A program made the position numbers and the translations under genes. The notes beneath the pieces are model-generated. The model worked only from the letters and a program-made list of their open reading frames with translations, was not told the DNA's origin and did not search any database. A stretch of 64,000 nucleotides of DNA from Castellaniella sp041677825 (GTDB lineage Bacteria > Pseudomonadota > Gammaproteobacteria > Burkholderiales > Burkholderiaceae_B), in the NCBI RefSeq assembly GCF_041677825.1, contig NZ_JBAYPG010000011.1:15811-79810 (forward strand), written 5' to 3'. This document shows positions 52,386 through 61,148 of this stretch, one piece after another; the stretch's first letter is position 1; the number at the start of each line of letters is the position of its first letter.

Positions 52386-53003
52386 TCAAGTGGGTTGCGC
52401 CGGCCGGGTCGCGGCCAGCGATGGCCGCTCGGAGATGCGATCCAGCCATTGCGCTGCATTCGGGGCCATCGCACGCCAGCCCATGTCGGCAAACCTGAAA
52501 TCCAGATAGGCCAGTGCGCAGGCAATGGCAATCGTGCCGATGTCGAAACGCCCGGCCCAGCTTTCATGCGTGGCTTCGAGCAGGCGCACCCCGTCCTCGA
52601 TCTTGCGTCGTTGCCCGGCGGTCCAGTCGGCATGCTGCATGGCGGGCTCGCGCACGGTGAGCTCGTAGCGCACCAGCAGCCCGGCATTGAGTATGCCGTC
52701 GGCAAGCGCCTGATCACGCAACGCCACCCAGCGCCGCGCCGGATCGGCCGGAACCAGCTGGCCCTGGCCGAAGGTGGCATCCAGATATTCACAGATGACG
52801 CGCGAATCATACAGGACCGTGCCATCATCCGTGAGCAGGGTGGGCACCTGGCCCAGCGGGTTATGGCCGACCACGTTCGCATCGATGCGGATCGGATGCA
52901 CGGCGCTGGACAGGCGTTCGATCTTCTGATCCACGCCCAGCTCCATGGCCACGATCATGACCTTGCGCACAAAGGGCGAACTGACAGAATGGTAAATCTT
53001 CAT
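52386..53003 (-). CDS. glutathione S-transferase family protein
   Basis: A 205-residue protein with a thioredoxin-like N-terminal domain (MKIYHSVSSPFVRKV; NPLGQVPTLLTDDG; VICEYLD) and an all-helical C-terminal domain. The serine pair in HSVSSPF is where the activating residue of many bacterial GSTs lies. The ATG at 53003 overlaps the stop of the amidohydrolase gene by four bases. In catabolic operons such proteins act as isomerases, dehalogenases or detoxifiers; which applies is unknown. Confidence 0.88.
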   Translation of the reverse strand: MKIYHSVSSPFVRKVMIVAMELGVDQKIERLSSAVHPIRIDANVVGHNPLGQVPTLLTDDGTVLYDSRVICEYLDATFGQGQLVPADPARRWVALRDQALADGILNAGLLVRYELTVREPAMQHADWTAGQRRKIEDGVRLLEATHESWAGRFDIGTIAIACALAYLDFRFADMGWRAMAPNAAQWLDRISERPSLAATRPAQPT

Positions 53004-54286
53004 ATGGACTCCGAAAGGTTGGTTTGTTGCTGGGTGGCCACGCAAGGTGCCCGGTTGACATGCACCAGCTTGCCTGATTTCACGACCGCATGGCACAGGC
53101 CACCCCCAATATAAGACGAAAGTTCGGCAGGATGGCCGACATCCCAGATCGCCAGGTCCGCCCGCCGATTCGCCATCAATGTACCGCACTGTTCCTGCAA
53201 CCCCAGGGCGCGCGCCGCACAGCGCGTGAACCCGGCCAGGGCTTCGACCGGGGTCAGCCCGAACAGCCTGCAGGCCAGATTCATGATGGCCGTGGGTGCC
53301 ACGCACGGGCTGCTGCCAGGGTTCGAGTTGGTCGCCAGCGCAATCGGTACGCCATGGGCCCGCAGAGCATCGATGGGCGGCACGGAACCCAGCGACATCG
53401 TCCAGCTCACCCCCGGCAGCAGCACGGCGGTGGCCCCGGTTCGTGCCATCGTCGTCGCCGCTGCCGCATCGGCATGCTCGAGATGGGCAACCGCCCGGGC
53501 CCCGTGTTCGGCAGCATGCTGCGCGGCACCAAACGCCACGTACTGATCCGCATGGACATGCATCCACAGGCCGAAGCGACGCGCACAGGCAAACAATTGG
53601 CTGGCATGACGGGCATGGAAGCCTTTTTCATCGAAGAATATGTCCACGCCATCGACCAGCCGTTCCTCGACGAGCCGCGGCAGCACCGTATGGCACAGAA
53701 AATCGATGTAATCATCGGGGCGGCCGGCATATTCGGGGCCTGTCGCGTGAGCGCCCAGAAATGTCGACACGACGGTGATCGGCAAGCGCTGCGCAATGGC
53801 GCGCGAGACGCGCGCCATGCGACGTTCGGTCTCGAGGTCCAGGCCGTAGCCGGTCTTGCTCTCGAGCGTGGTCACCCCTTGCGCCAGCAAGGCGCGCGCA
53901 CGCGTGAGGCTTTGTGCGAGCAGATCGTCTTCGGAGCAGGCCCGCGTCTGCCGCAGTGTCCACATCAGCCCCACGTGTTCGGCGGGGGGTGCCTCGCTGC
54001 CCGGCGTGGTTTTCCAGAGAAATTCTTCCCAACGCGACCCGGCATGCACCACATGCGTGTGGGGGTCGATGAGGCCAGGCGTCAGCAGGCGGCCGGCCAG
54101 ATCATGCACGTGATGCGCAAGCCGCGCAGGCGCGCCCGGCAGCGCACTCATCGGCCCCACCCAGGCAATGCGCCCGCTGCGGATACCGAGTGCACCGTGC
54201 CTGATCAGGCCGAACCCGCACTGGTCATCGGCCAGTGTGGCCAGGTTCCCGTTCAGCCAGAGGCTATCCCAAGGGGCCTCTGGCAT
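53000..54286 (-). CDS. imidazolonepropionase-like amidohydrolase (HutI family) with a metal-ligand change
   Basis: A 428-residue metal-dependent cyclic amidohydrolase. Using the numbering of Bacillus HutI minus four, metal histidines H76 and H78 (LIDPHTHVV), H245 (HVHADQ) and the catalytic H268 (AHLEH) are present. The usual metal aspartate is N320 (IALATNSNPGSSP), codon AAC at 53329-53327. STFLGAHATGPEYAGRPDDYID and TLESKTGYGLDLETE are strongly HutI-like. No histidase or urocanase gene is near, so histidine is unlikely to be the substrate; an imidazolone made by the flavin monooxygenase of the same array is my favoured guess. ATG 54286 overlaps the DUF1028 stop (TGATG). Confidence 0.85.
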   Translation of the reverse strand: MPEAPWDSLWLNGNLATLADDQCGFGLIRHGALGIRSGRIAWVGPMSALPGAPARLAHHVHDLAGRLLTPGLIDPHTHVVHAGSRWEEFLWKTTPGSEAPPAEHVGLMWTLRQTRACSEDDLLAQSLTRARALLAQGVTTLESKTGYGLDLETERRMARVSRAIAQRLPITVVSTFLGAHATGPEYAGRPDDYIDFLCHTVLPRLVEERLVDGVDIFFDEKGFHARHASQLFACARRFGLWMHVHADQYVAFGAAQHAAEHGARAVAHLEHADAAAATTMARTGATAVLLPGVSWTMSLGSVPPIDALRAHGVPIALATNSNPGSSPCVAPTAIMNLACRLFGLTPVEALAGFTRCAARALGLQEQCGTLMANRRADLAIWDVGHPAELSSYIGGGLCHAVVKSGKLVHVNRAPCVATQQQTNLSESI

Positions 54287-54948
54287 CACGACTGCACGAC
54301 ATATCGCTGGGGATCGGTCACCCGACTGATGTAGCCATCGCGCAGGGGCGCATACAGATCCCAGAGACGCTGCAACTCGGTGAGCGGCTGATCGTGCTGA
54401 TCCACCCGCAGATCGACGGTCTGCCACCCGTGCCGGTCGGCCACCACCAGCCCGGCCGATTGCAGCGCACGCGTTTCGCCACCCGCCGCCAGCCCCGCGT
54501 GCATGGCATCGAGCAGGCGCTGTGCCAGGTCCTGGCCCGCAGATTCTTGAAATGCAGCAACCATGCGTGCTGGAATGCCGTCATTGGCCAACAGGTTTCC
54601 GGCCGCACCACAGTGTTCGTCGATGTGGCTGGCATGAATGGGCAGTGCCCGGGCCCCCGTGTGATGGACGCAGTGCCCATGGTGACCGAGCACAAGAATC
54701 TGGCGGTAATCCCGCCCCGGATCGGACGCCAGCAGCATGTTCATGACGTGTGCCTCGTCCAGGTCATCGCGCGCCAGCAGATCCAGGCCTAGAGGCCCCA
54801 GCAGGGGGTTCGTCAGGTTCTGCGTGGCGACCGCACCCACGTCGGAGCGCACCCAGGCGCAGCGCGCCGCCACGCACACGCTGGAGGAACTGATGGCCAG
54901 ACCGAAGGCACCGGTGTCCGGGCAATGCCCGACTATGGAGAATGTCAT
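54286..54948 (-). CDS. DUF1028 protein (Ntn-hydrolase-like)
   Basis: A 220-residue protein of the DUF1028 family. MTFSIVGHCPDTGAFGLAISSS is the family N-terminus, with threonine at position 2 in the place of an Ntn nucleophile; ATQNLTNPLLGPLGLDLL and HCGAAGNLLAN also match. The family has no firmly assigned reaction but often accompanies amidohydrolases and importers. It overlaps the flavin reductase by four bases and the HutI-like gene by one base, so it is part of the same translation-coupled series. Hydrolysis of an amide or formimino intermediate is possible. Confidence 0.88.
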   Translation of the reverse strand: MTFSIVGHCPDTGAFGLAISSSSVCVAARCAWVRSDVGAVATQNLTNPLLGPLGLDLLARDDLDEAHVMNMLLASDPGRDYRQILVLGHHGHCVHHTGARALPIHASHIDEHCGAAGNLLANDGIPARMVAAFQESAGQDLAQRLLDAMHAGLAAGGETRALQSAGLVVADRHGWQTVDLRVDQHDQPLTELQRLWDLYAPLRDGYISRVTDPQRYVVQS

Positions 54949-55472
54949 CGCGAAACCTCCGTCGAGCGGGCCGGCGCGCCGACCTCGTAATAGGAACGGT
55001 CCAGATACACCAGCGGCTCCTGGCGTGCGATGCGGATATGGGCGACACGGCCAATGAGGATTTCGTGCGACGCATACGACAGATGGCTTGCCAGTTCGCA
55101 GTCCAGGGCCACCATGGCTTCATCGAGCATGGGCGCACCCGTGGCACCGCTGGCCCAGTTGGCACAGGCAAACCGGTCGTGGCGCCGATGCGGCACCCGG
55201 CCGGCAAAGATTTCGGCAATCTCGAGGTGCTGGCGCCCCAGCAGATTGACGCAAAAGCTCTTGTTGTGCTGGATCAGGCCCAGCACACCACTGCAGCGAT
55301 TGATGCAGATCAGCACCGAGGGCGGCTCGGCCGATAGCGAGCTCAGCGCGCTGATGGTCAGGCCCGCGCGCCCCGCCTCGCCATCGGTGGTCACCACGGC
55401 CACCGTAGAGGCCACACAGCGCATGGCCTCGAGAAACATGCCCCGCTCGACCGGGGATTCCGTATTCACCAT
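54945..55472 (-). CDS. flavin reductase (HpaC/FMN-binding split-barrel type)
   Basis: A 175-residue flavin reductase domain protein that would supply reduced FAD or FMN to a partner monooxygenase. AMRCVASTVAVVTTDGEAGRAGLTISALSSLSAEPPSVLICIN is the typical N-terminal half, NKSFCVNLLG follows, and LVYLDRSYYEVG ends the fold. I chose ATG 55472 (MVNTESP) because GGAG lies about ten bases upstream; a GTG at 55484 overlapping the permease stop is possible. The only monooxygenase for it here is the HpaB-type enzyme at 59705, four genes upstream. Confidence 0.88.
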   Translation of the reverse strand: MVNTESPVERGMFLEAMRCVASTVAVVTTDGEAGRAGLTISALSSLSAEPPSVLICINRCSGVLGLIQHNKSFCVNLLGRQHLEIAEIFAGRVPHRRHDRFACANWASGATGAPMLDEAMVALDCELASHLSYASHEILIGRVAHIRIARQEPLVYLDRSYYEVGAPARSTEVSR

Positions 55473-55480
55473 GAGTCCTG

Positions 55481-56284
55481 TCACTCCACCCTGAACATTT
55501 TTTCCAGCCCCACAAGCCGATTCATCACGAATACCAGAATCGTGGACAGGGCAATCAGCACGGCCGCCATGGCGGCCACCGTGGGATCATCGAAATCCCG
55601 TATGTAGCTATAGCTTTCAACCGACAGCGTGGTGACATTCATGGTGGTCAAGAACACCGTAATCGAAAAATTATCGATGGCCTCGACGAACACGAACGTC
55701 CCCCCCGCCAGCAACCCGGGGCGCAGCTGGGGCAAAATGACGTGCCAGAAGACCGATGAAGCCGGCGCACCCAGATTGCGCGCTGCTTCTTCCATGGATG
55801 GCTGCAGCCCATGCATGTTGGCGACCAGGGCACGCACCGAGAAGGGCAGCGTGAAACAGGTCAGGCCCAGCATCAGCCCGATGAACCCGGGGCCGATGCC
55901 CAGGGCAGACATGAGGATGAGGAACGCCAGGCCCGTCACCACCCCGGGCACGATCAGTGGCGACATGATCAGCATGCTGATTGCGTCACGTCCGGGAAAC
56001 CGGCCGCGCACCAGGGCATAGGCCGTCGGTACCGAAATGGCCAGACTCAGAGGTGTGACCAGCGCGCCAATGCCAAAGCTCACCAGCATCGCATGACGGA
56101 ACCGTTCATTGGAAAAGAAATTCTCGAACCACTTGAACGAAAAGCCGGTGGGCGGAATCACGAAGTAGGCCCCGTCGTGGAAGGCAAAGATCACGATGAA
56201 CACGACTGGCGCGAGCAGGAACAGGGCCGTCAGGACCGCCATCAGCAAAACGGACCGGGAATAGGGCTTGTGATCAGGGTGCAT
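55481..56284 (-). CDS. spermidine/putrescine-type ABC permease, PotC-like
   Basis: A 267-residue membrane protein with six segments. The EAA loop reads MEEAARNLGAPASSVFWHVILPQLRPG, the docking site for the ATPase. The ATG at 56284 (MHPDHKPYS) follows GAGGAGG. It lies ten bases after the PotB-like gene and next to the flavin reductase. The transporter type covers polyamines and other cationic or heterocyclic amines and acids. Confidence 0.9.
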   Translation of the reverse strand: MHPDHKPYSRSVLLMAVLTALFLLAPVVFIVIFAFHDGAYFVIPPTGFSFKWFENFFSNERFRHAMLVSFGIGALVTPLSLAISVPTAYALVRGRFPGRDAISMLIMSPLIVPGVVTGLAFLILMSALGIGPGFIGLMLGLTCFTLPFSVRALVANMHGLQPSMEEAARNLGAPASSVFWHVILPQLRPGLLAGGTFVFVEAIDNFSITVFLTTMNVTTLSVESYSYIRDFDDPTVAAMAAVLIALSTILVFVMNRLVGLEKMFRVE

Positions 56285-56294
56285 GCGTGCCTCC

Positions 56295-57176
56295 TCAGTG
56301 CGCCTGGTTCGTCGGACCCTGTCCAACCATGCGTTGCAGAACCCCGAATCCCCAGAAGAAGAGCAGGGAAATCACGAGGAACACCGAAGCCGAGGCGGCT
56401 GCCATCGGCACGTCGAAAGCCTGGAAGATATGTTCATAGATCGCGTTGGAGACCATGCGGAACCGGCCACCACCCAGCACCAGGGGAAACAGGAACGAAC
56501 TGAGGGCCACGGCAAAGGCCAGCGAGCCCGCCGCCACCAGCCCGGGCACCGACATGGGCAGTGTGACCAGGAGAAAGCAGCGCAGGCGCCCCGCACCCAG
56601 GTTGATCGCCGCGTCTTCCAGCGAGCGCGGGATGTTCTTCAGCGGGCCCATCATGGTCAGCACGAAAAATGGCAGCACGAAGTGCAGCAGGGAAATGAAC
56701 ACCCCGGTCTCGTTGTAGACCAGATGCAGGGGGCTGTCCGTCAGCCCGATCTTCATCAGCAGCGTATTGATCAGCCCGCGATTGCCGAGGATGATCAGCC
56801 AGGCATAGGCCCGCGTCACCGTGCCCGACAGAAAGGTGACGACCAGCGATACGATCAGAAACTTGCGCAAAAAAGATGACTGGCTACGCACCATGACATA
56901 GGCCATGGGATAGCCGATCACGATACAGGCCAAGGTGAGTTCGACCGAGATCACGAACGTCCGCCAGAGCGTGTTTCGTTCGTTGGCCGAGGCAAAATAG
57001 CGCAGATAGTACTTCAGCGTCCAGCCCGCATCTGCGGCGGCGCCCCCTGTGGCTGGCGGATGTACGCTGTAGAACAGGAAAATGGCGTAGGCGCCGAAAA
57101 AGATCCCCAGCAGCAGCGCCGCCGGCGACAGGCTCAGGATGACCTGGCGCCAGTGGATCGGATTTGCGTCATGCAT
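56295..57176 (-). CDS. spermidine/putrescine-type ABC permease, PotB-like
   Basis: A 293-residue membrane protein with six segments and the EAA loop LEDAAINLGAGRLRCFLLVTLPMSVPG. It pairs with the PotC-like protein in the inner membrane. The ATG at 57176 overlaps the ATPase gene by eight bases. The N-terminal periplasmic loop (about residues 40-70) is typical in length. Confidence 0.9.
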   Translation of the reverse strand: MHDANPIHWRQVILSLSPAALLLGIFFGAYAIFLFYSVHPPATGGAAADAGWTLKYYLRYFASANERNTLWRTFVISVELTLACIVIGYPMAYVMVRSQSSFLRKFLIVSLVVTFLSGTVTRAYAWLIILGNRGLINTLLMKIGLTDSPLHLVYNETGVFISLLHFVLPFFVLTMMGPLKNIPRSLEDAAINLGAGRLRCFLLVTLPMSVPGLVAAGSLAFAVALSSFLFPLVLGGGRFRMVSNAIYEHIFQAFDVPMAAASASVFLVISLLFFWGFGVLQRMVGQGPTNQAH

Positions 57177-58302
57177 CGCTGCCGTCCTCCAGCATCACGC
57201 AGGCCCGCGTGGGCGCGCTCAACGCCACACGCTCGCCCACCTTGTACAGCCGCGTGGCGGGGCCGCGTTCGACCTCGGCCAGAATGTTCGCCCCGTTGTC
57301 CGCGCGGATTTCATACGAGACGCTGCTGCCGAGCAGCACGCAGTTGCGCACTTCGCCCGGCAACGAGAAGGCGGCGTGGCCGTTCAGCTGCCCATTCATG
57401 GCACGCGCGGTCGCCATGTCGAACACTTCGAAAGCGCGCGGCTTGATCGCCAGATCCACCGCTGCGCCGCGATTCAATGCGCGGTCGGTCGCCAGCTCGA
57501 ATTCCGGCATCTCACCGAGCCGCAGCATCGCCCGGCCCGCCTGGGCCTGCACGACTTCAGCGCGCAAAATGTTGGAACTGCCGATGAACTGGGCCGTGAA
57601 CAGGTTGCGCGGCGTGTCATAGATTTCCAGCGGTGTGCCGAATTGCACGATGCGCCCCTGGCTCATCACGCTGACGTAGTCCGAAATGACCATGGCTTCG
57701 CGCTGATCGTGCGTCACACAGACCATGGTCAAGCCCAGCGCCTGCTGCAGCTTGCGCAGCTCGACCTGCATATCCTCGCGCAGGTTTTTGTCCAGCGCTG
57801 CGAAAGGCTCGTCCAGCAGCAGGATCTTGGGTTCGGTGACCAGCGCCCGCGCCAGCGCCACGCGCTGCATCTGTCCACCGCTGAGCTGTGAAGGGTAGCG
57901 ATCGCCCAGTTGCGACAACTGCACCATCTCGAGCGCCTGCCCCGCGCGCGTCAAGGCCTGATCCCTGGGGACGCGGCGCATCTTCAGGCCGAACATGACG
58001 TTATCGATCACACGCATGTGCGGAAACAGCGTGTAATTCTGGAATACCATGGCGGTTTCACGCCGATTGGGCGGCAGGTGCAGGATGCTCTGGTCATTGA
58101 GCAGCACATCACCTTCATCGGCGTTCACAAAACCGGCGATGATGCGCAGCAAGGTTGACTTGCCACAACCACTGGGCCCCAGCAGGGTCAGTATGCTGCC
58201 CCCTTGTACCGCGAGTGTGATGTCCCTCAGGACACGTTCCTGGCCATATGATTTGCCAATCCTGCTGATGGTCAGATTGACGCTGTTTGTTTGAGACTGC
58301 AT
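57169..58302 (-). CDS. spermidine/putrescine-type ABC ATPase, PotA-like
   Basis: A 377-residue ATPase with Walker A GPSGCGKSTLLRII, signature LSGGQMQRVALARAL, Walker B KILLLDEPFAALD and the switch region VTHDQREAMVISD. The C-terminal third is a TOBE domain. The ATG at 58302 (MQSQTNSV) follows GAGGAGAAGG. A 195-base gap with a stable stem-loop separates it from the binding-protein gene. Confidence 0.93.
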   Translation of the reverse strand: MQSQTNSVNLTISRIGKSYGQERVLRDITLAVQGGSILTLLGPSGCGKSTLLRIIAGFVNADEGDVLLNDQSILHLPPNRRETAMVFQNYTLFPHMRVIDNVMFGLKMRRVPRDQALTRAGQALEMVQLSQLGDRYPSQLSGGQMQRVALARALVTEPKILLLDEPFAALDKNLREDMQVELRKLQQALGLTMVCVTHDQREAMVISDYVSVMSQGRIVQFGTPLEIYDTPRNLFTAQFIGSSNILRAEVVQAQAGRAMLRLGEMPEFELATDRALNRGAAVDLAIKPRAFEVFDMATARAMNGQLNGHAAFSLPGEVRNCVLLGSSVSYEIRADNGANILAEVERGPATRLYKVGERVALSAPTRACVMLEDGSDA

Positions 58303-58335
58303 CAAAAACCTTCTCCTCTGCCCGAGATTTCAGGC

Positions 58336-58368
58336 GGGGCTGCGATTCGCGGCGCTGGCCGCAGCCCC
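58336..58368 (-). other. stem-loop between the potD-like and potA-like genes
   Basis: GGGGCTGCG (58336-58344) pairs with CGCAGCCCC (58360-58368), nine base pairs with a 15-base loop. No U-tract follows on the minus strand. It may protect the binding-protein message or attenuate transcription so that less permease is made. Confidence 0.5.
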
Positions 58369-58497
58369 TGCTTGCCTCGACAGAATGACTGAAATGGGTT
58401 GTGGACCTCCACGGCTGCGGCCACTCGCCTGATCGAGCAGCTGGCGTGTCTGCGCACAGCGGGAGGCATGGGGGTTCGTCAGGCAATCAGCCAGGCA

Positions 58498-59517
58498 TCA
58501 GTTGGCAATCTTGTCCTTGAAGATGTCGATCCAGCGCGCGATGTGCTCGTTGACGACCGCCTCATCCGGTACATATTGATCCTCGGCCTTGGGCAGCATC
58601 CCCTTCAGGTCTGCAGGTTGCTCCGAGTTGACATTGACCGCAGCCATGCCCAGCTTCGCCGCAACCTCCTCGTTGACCGGGGCCGACAGCAAATAATTGA
58701 TGTACTTGGCCGCGGTATCTTCCTTGCCGCCACGCACGATCATCATCACGTCATAGTTCATCACCGTGGGTCTGGGGCTCACGACCTTCACCGGGAAGCC
58801 GGCATCGGCGATGCGCTTGGCGTGCGAAGTGGGGCCGACCATCACCGATGCTTCACCCTGGGCCAGCGCCTGGCGGGCCTGGGAGTCCGACGCGAAGAAC
58901 AGGACGACGTTGGGTTTGAGTTTTTCCAATTCTTCGAAGCCGCGCTTCTCGTCCATTGGATCGCCACCATCCTTGCCGGCAGCGATCATGAGCAGCCGCC
59001 CCTGGAAGAAACCCATGTCGGGCATGCCCAGCTTTTTCTTGAAGCGCGGATCCCACAGATCGGCCCAGCTGGTGATGGGCTCGGCCACCAGATCGGTGCG
59101 GTAGATGATCGACGTCGGGTACGAATAAATCGGTGCGTAGTACGCCGTGGCGGACCCCGACACCAGTTCCTTCAGGTTCGGCATCAGCTCGGTGGGCAAT
59201 TGATCGAAGAGCTGCTTGTCTTCCATGGCACGCGTGGCTACCGAAGCCGTCGTGAACCAGACATCCACCGTGGGTTTGTCACGCATGGCCTGGAGCTTGG
59301 CCAGACCCTCTCCAGAGCTCGCCTGGGACACCAGATTCACCTTGACCCCGGTATCCTTGGTGAACCCCTGGCTGACCTCATCGATGGCGCTTTGCCAGGT
59401 CGCGCCCCAGATCATGACATTCAGGCTGTCATCGGCCGCCTGGGCGGGTGCCATGGCATGCAGCCCCACCGCCAGGGCGCCCGCCCACAACCAACGCTTC
59501 GTGTTTTTGACTTCCAT
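58498..59517 (-). CDS. spermidine/putrescine-type ABC substrate-binding protein, PotD-like
   Basis: A 339-residue periplasmic binding protein; the signal peptide ends APAQA-A. LNVMIWGATWQSAIDEVSQGFTKDTGVKV and YSYPTSIIYRTDLVAEPITSWADLWDPRFK place it with PotD/family 1 binding proteins. The ATG at 59517 (MEVKNTKRW) follows GGAGGAG; the open frame continues 53 codons upstream through the gap. The acidic polyamine site of true PotD cannot be recognised, so another ligand is likely. It lies 187 bases after the HpaB-type gene. Confidence 0.9.
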   Translation of the reverse strand: MEVKNTKRWLWAGALAVGLHAMAPAQAADDSLNVMIWGATWQSAIDEVSQGFTKDTGVKVNLVSQASSGEGLAKLQAMRDKPTVDVWFTTASVATRAMEDKQLFDQLPTELMPNLKELVSGSATAYYAPIYSYPTSIIYRTDLVAEPITSWADLWDPRFKKKLGMPDMGFFQGRLLMIAAGKDGGDPMDEKRGFEELEKLKPNVVLFFASDSQARQALAQGEASVMVGPTSHAKRIADAGFPVKVVSPRPTVMNYDVMMIVRGGKEDTAAKYINYLLSAPVNEEVAAKLGMAAVNVNSEQPADLKGMLPKAEDQYVPDEAVVNEHIARWIDIFKDKIAN

Positions 59518-59533
59518 TGGATACTCCTCCGTA

Positions 59534-59546
59534 TGATGAATCATCA
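59534..59546. other. inverted repeat before the potD-like gene
   Basis: TGATGA-A-TCATCA lies directly before the ribosome-binding site of the binding-protein gene. It may be a small operator or a leader stem. The rest of the 187-base gap from 59518 to 59704 shows no clear promoter. Confidence 0.3.
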
Positions 59547-59704
59547 GCCGCATCGACATGACGGCCGTTCTGGGTAACACCAGCCCTTTCATATCCTGCA
59601 GCGAGAACATGATCGGGGTGATTTCAGGCACGTTCGCACGCCCTGTCCGGATGCCGTGCGGCCCAACCCGGGCCATGCGGCATCGCCGCGAGACACCCTG
59701 CGGA

Positions 59705-61138
59705 TCAGGTCAGCCCGGCAAACCTGGCGGCCGTGGCGCGTGCGCGGTCACGGTCGTAGGTGTTGTACAGGGACATGGCCTGGACCATCGGCGGGCTTTC
59801 GGCAAACATCTGATAGCCTTGCATGCGCCCGGCAAACGCCGTGGACGTCAGCTCGGCCGCCAGATTCAGCACCCGCATGCGCGCCTGGGCGTCGACATCA
59901 TTGATGCGGTAATACTTTTCGACATCCGCCTTGATCTCGGGGTGTGCTGCATTTTTCAGGTCGGTCAGCATGATCGGCGTCCCGCCGGAAAGATCACGCA
60001 GGATCTGGACCATCTGGTAGTAGTGCGTGGACGCAAAATGGCGCCCGGCGTTCTGGATCGCCTGATTGGGCATCACCATGCCAGTATGGCTGGGCTCGTG
60101 CTGTGCCTCGGCGGCCATCACGAAGGCGTGGATGGTTTCACGATATTCCATCAGCTGGGCGATCTTCTCGCGCACCGGTGGCAAGTGCTCCAGGCATGAC
60201 TGCTCGGACAGCAGCAGGGCCGTGCCCACGAGCAGGTCGGCCTTGGCCAGCGAGCGCACCAGAAACCCCTGGGCGGCCCAGTTGTGCAGGTCCTTGCGGA
60301 TCTGGGCAGCCAGTTCGGGCTGCCGCGAGAAGATCACGTTTTCCCAGGGGACGAACACATTGTCGAACACCATCAGGTTGTCGATCTCGTCAAAGCGCGA
60401 TGACAACGGGCGCTGATCCGGATCCGGATCGCGAATCAGCGGTGCCCGGCAGATATGGCGCAGATTGGGCGAATTCATGGGCACCACGCAGGACACGGCA
60501 TAATCGCGGTTTTCGGGCAGCCAGACCCCCACCGTGGGCTTGACGAAAGCCACGTGCGCATAGCTCGCCCCGGTCTCATATTTGGCGCCACGCAGTACGA
60601 TGCCGTCCTCACGCTCTTCGACCACGCGCAGATACATGTCCGGATCTGGCTGCTGGTAGGGCTGCTTGCTGCGATCCCCCTTGGGATCGGTATTGCCGCT
60701 GGTCATGAACCAGTTGCTGGCCTGCAGTTTCTTCAGCCAGCCCTGCACGTTCTGGTAATAACGGGTGTCGTACTGATCCAGCAATGCCTTGTTGTCGGTC
60801 AGCACGAAAAGCGGCGTGACGGTTTCGTCGCCAAAGCGGTCGATGACGGGGCTCACCTCTTTCAGTACGGCCTGCGTCATCTCGCGGCGCATGCGCAGAT
60901 CGTCGATGGTTTCGGGCAGCTTGTAGACCCGGCTCACGCGCTCGCCTGCTTCGTTCACGTAGCTGAAGAGCTCGTGATATTGCGCGGTGTGCTGCAGATC
61001 ATAGACGCGTGCCATGGTCTGCACCATGGGACGCAACGCCGGATGCTCGGACACCCGGGCAACCTTTTCACCTTCTATATAAACCTGTCGACCATCATCC
61101 AGAGACTGGATGTAGTCCTTTCCCGTCATCAAAGCCAT
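59705..61138 (-). CDS. HpaB/PvcC-type FAD-dependent monooxygenase, large component
   Basis: A 477-residue member of the 4-hydroxyphenylacetate 3-hydroxylase family, which uses reduced FAD from a separate reductase. LTGKDYIQSLDDGRQVYIEGEKV-like start, TDPKGDRSKQPYQQPDPDMYLRV, NLMVFDNVFVPWENVIF and the C-terminal DLSGGTPIMLTDLKN are family landmarks. It begins ten bases after the M20 gene. The array context (amidohydrolases rather than ring-cleavage genes) suggests an N-heterocyclic substrate. It could alternatively make homoprotocatechuate for the pathway at 24.9-36.6 kb, but it is in a separate operon without that operator. Confidence 0.88.
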   Translation of the reverse strand: MALMTGKDYIQSLDDGRQVYIEGEKVARVSEHPALRPMVQTMARVYDLQHTAQYHELFSYVNEAGERVSRVYKLPETIDDLRMRREMTQAVLKEVSPVIDRFGDETVTPLFVLTDNKALLDQYDTRYYQNVQGWLKKLQASNWFMTSGNTDPKGDRSKQPYQQPDPDMYLRVVEEREDGIVLRGAKYETGASYAHVAFVKPTVGVWLPENRDYAVSCVVPMNSPNLRHICRAPLIRDPDPDQRPLSSRFDEIDNLMVFDNVFVPWENVIFSRQPELAAQIRKDLHNWAAQGFLVRSLAKADLLVGTALLLSEQSCLEHLPPVREKIAQLMEYRETIHAFVMAAEAQHEPSHTGMVMPNQAIQNAGRHFASTHYYQMVQILRDLSGGTPIMLTDLKNAAHPEIKADVEKYYRINDVDAQARMRVLNLAAELTSTAFAGRMQGYQMFAESPPMVQAMSLYNTYDRDRARATAARFAGLT

Positions 61139-61148
61139 ATTGTGTTCC

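Noticed and set aside
53000..54286. Histidine utilisation (hut) operon
   Set aside because: Apart from the HutI-like gene there is no histidase, urocanase, formiminoglutamate hydrolase or HutC, and the HutI-like protein has an altered metal ligand.
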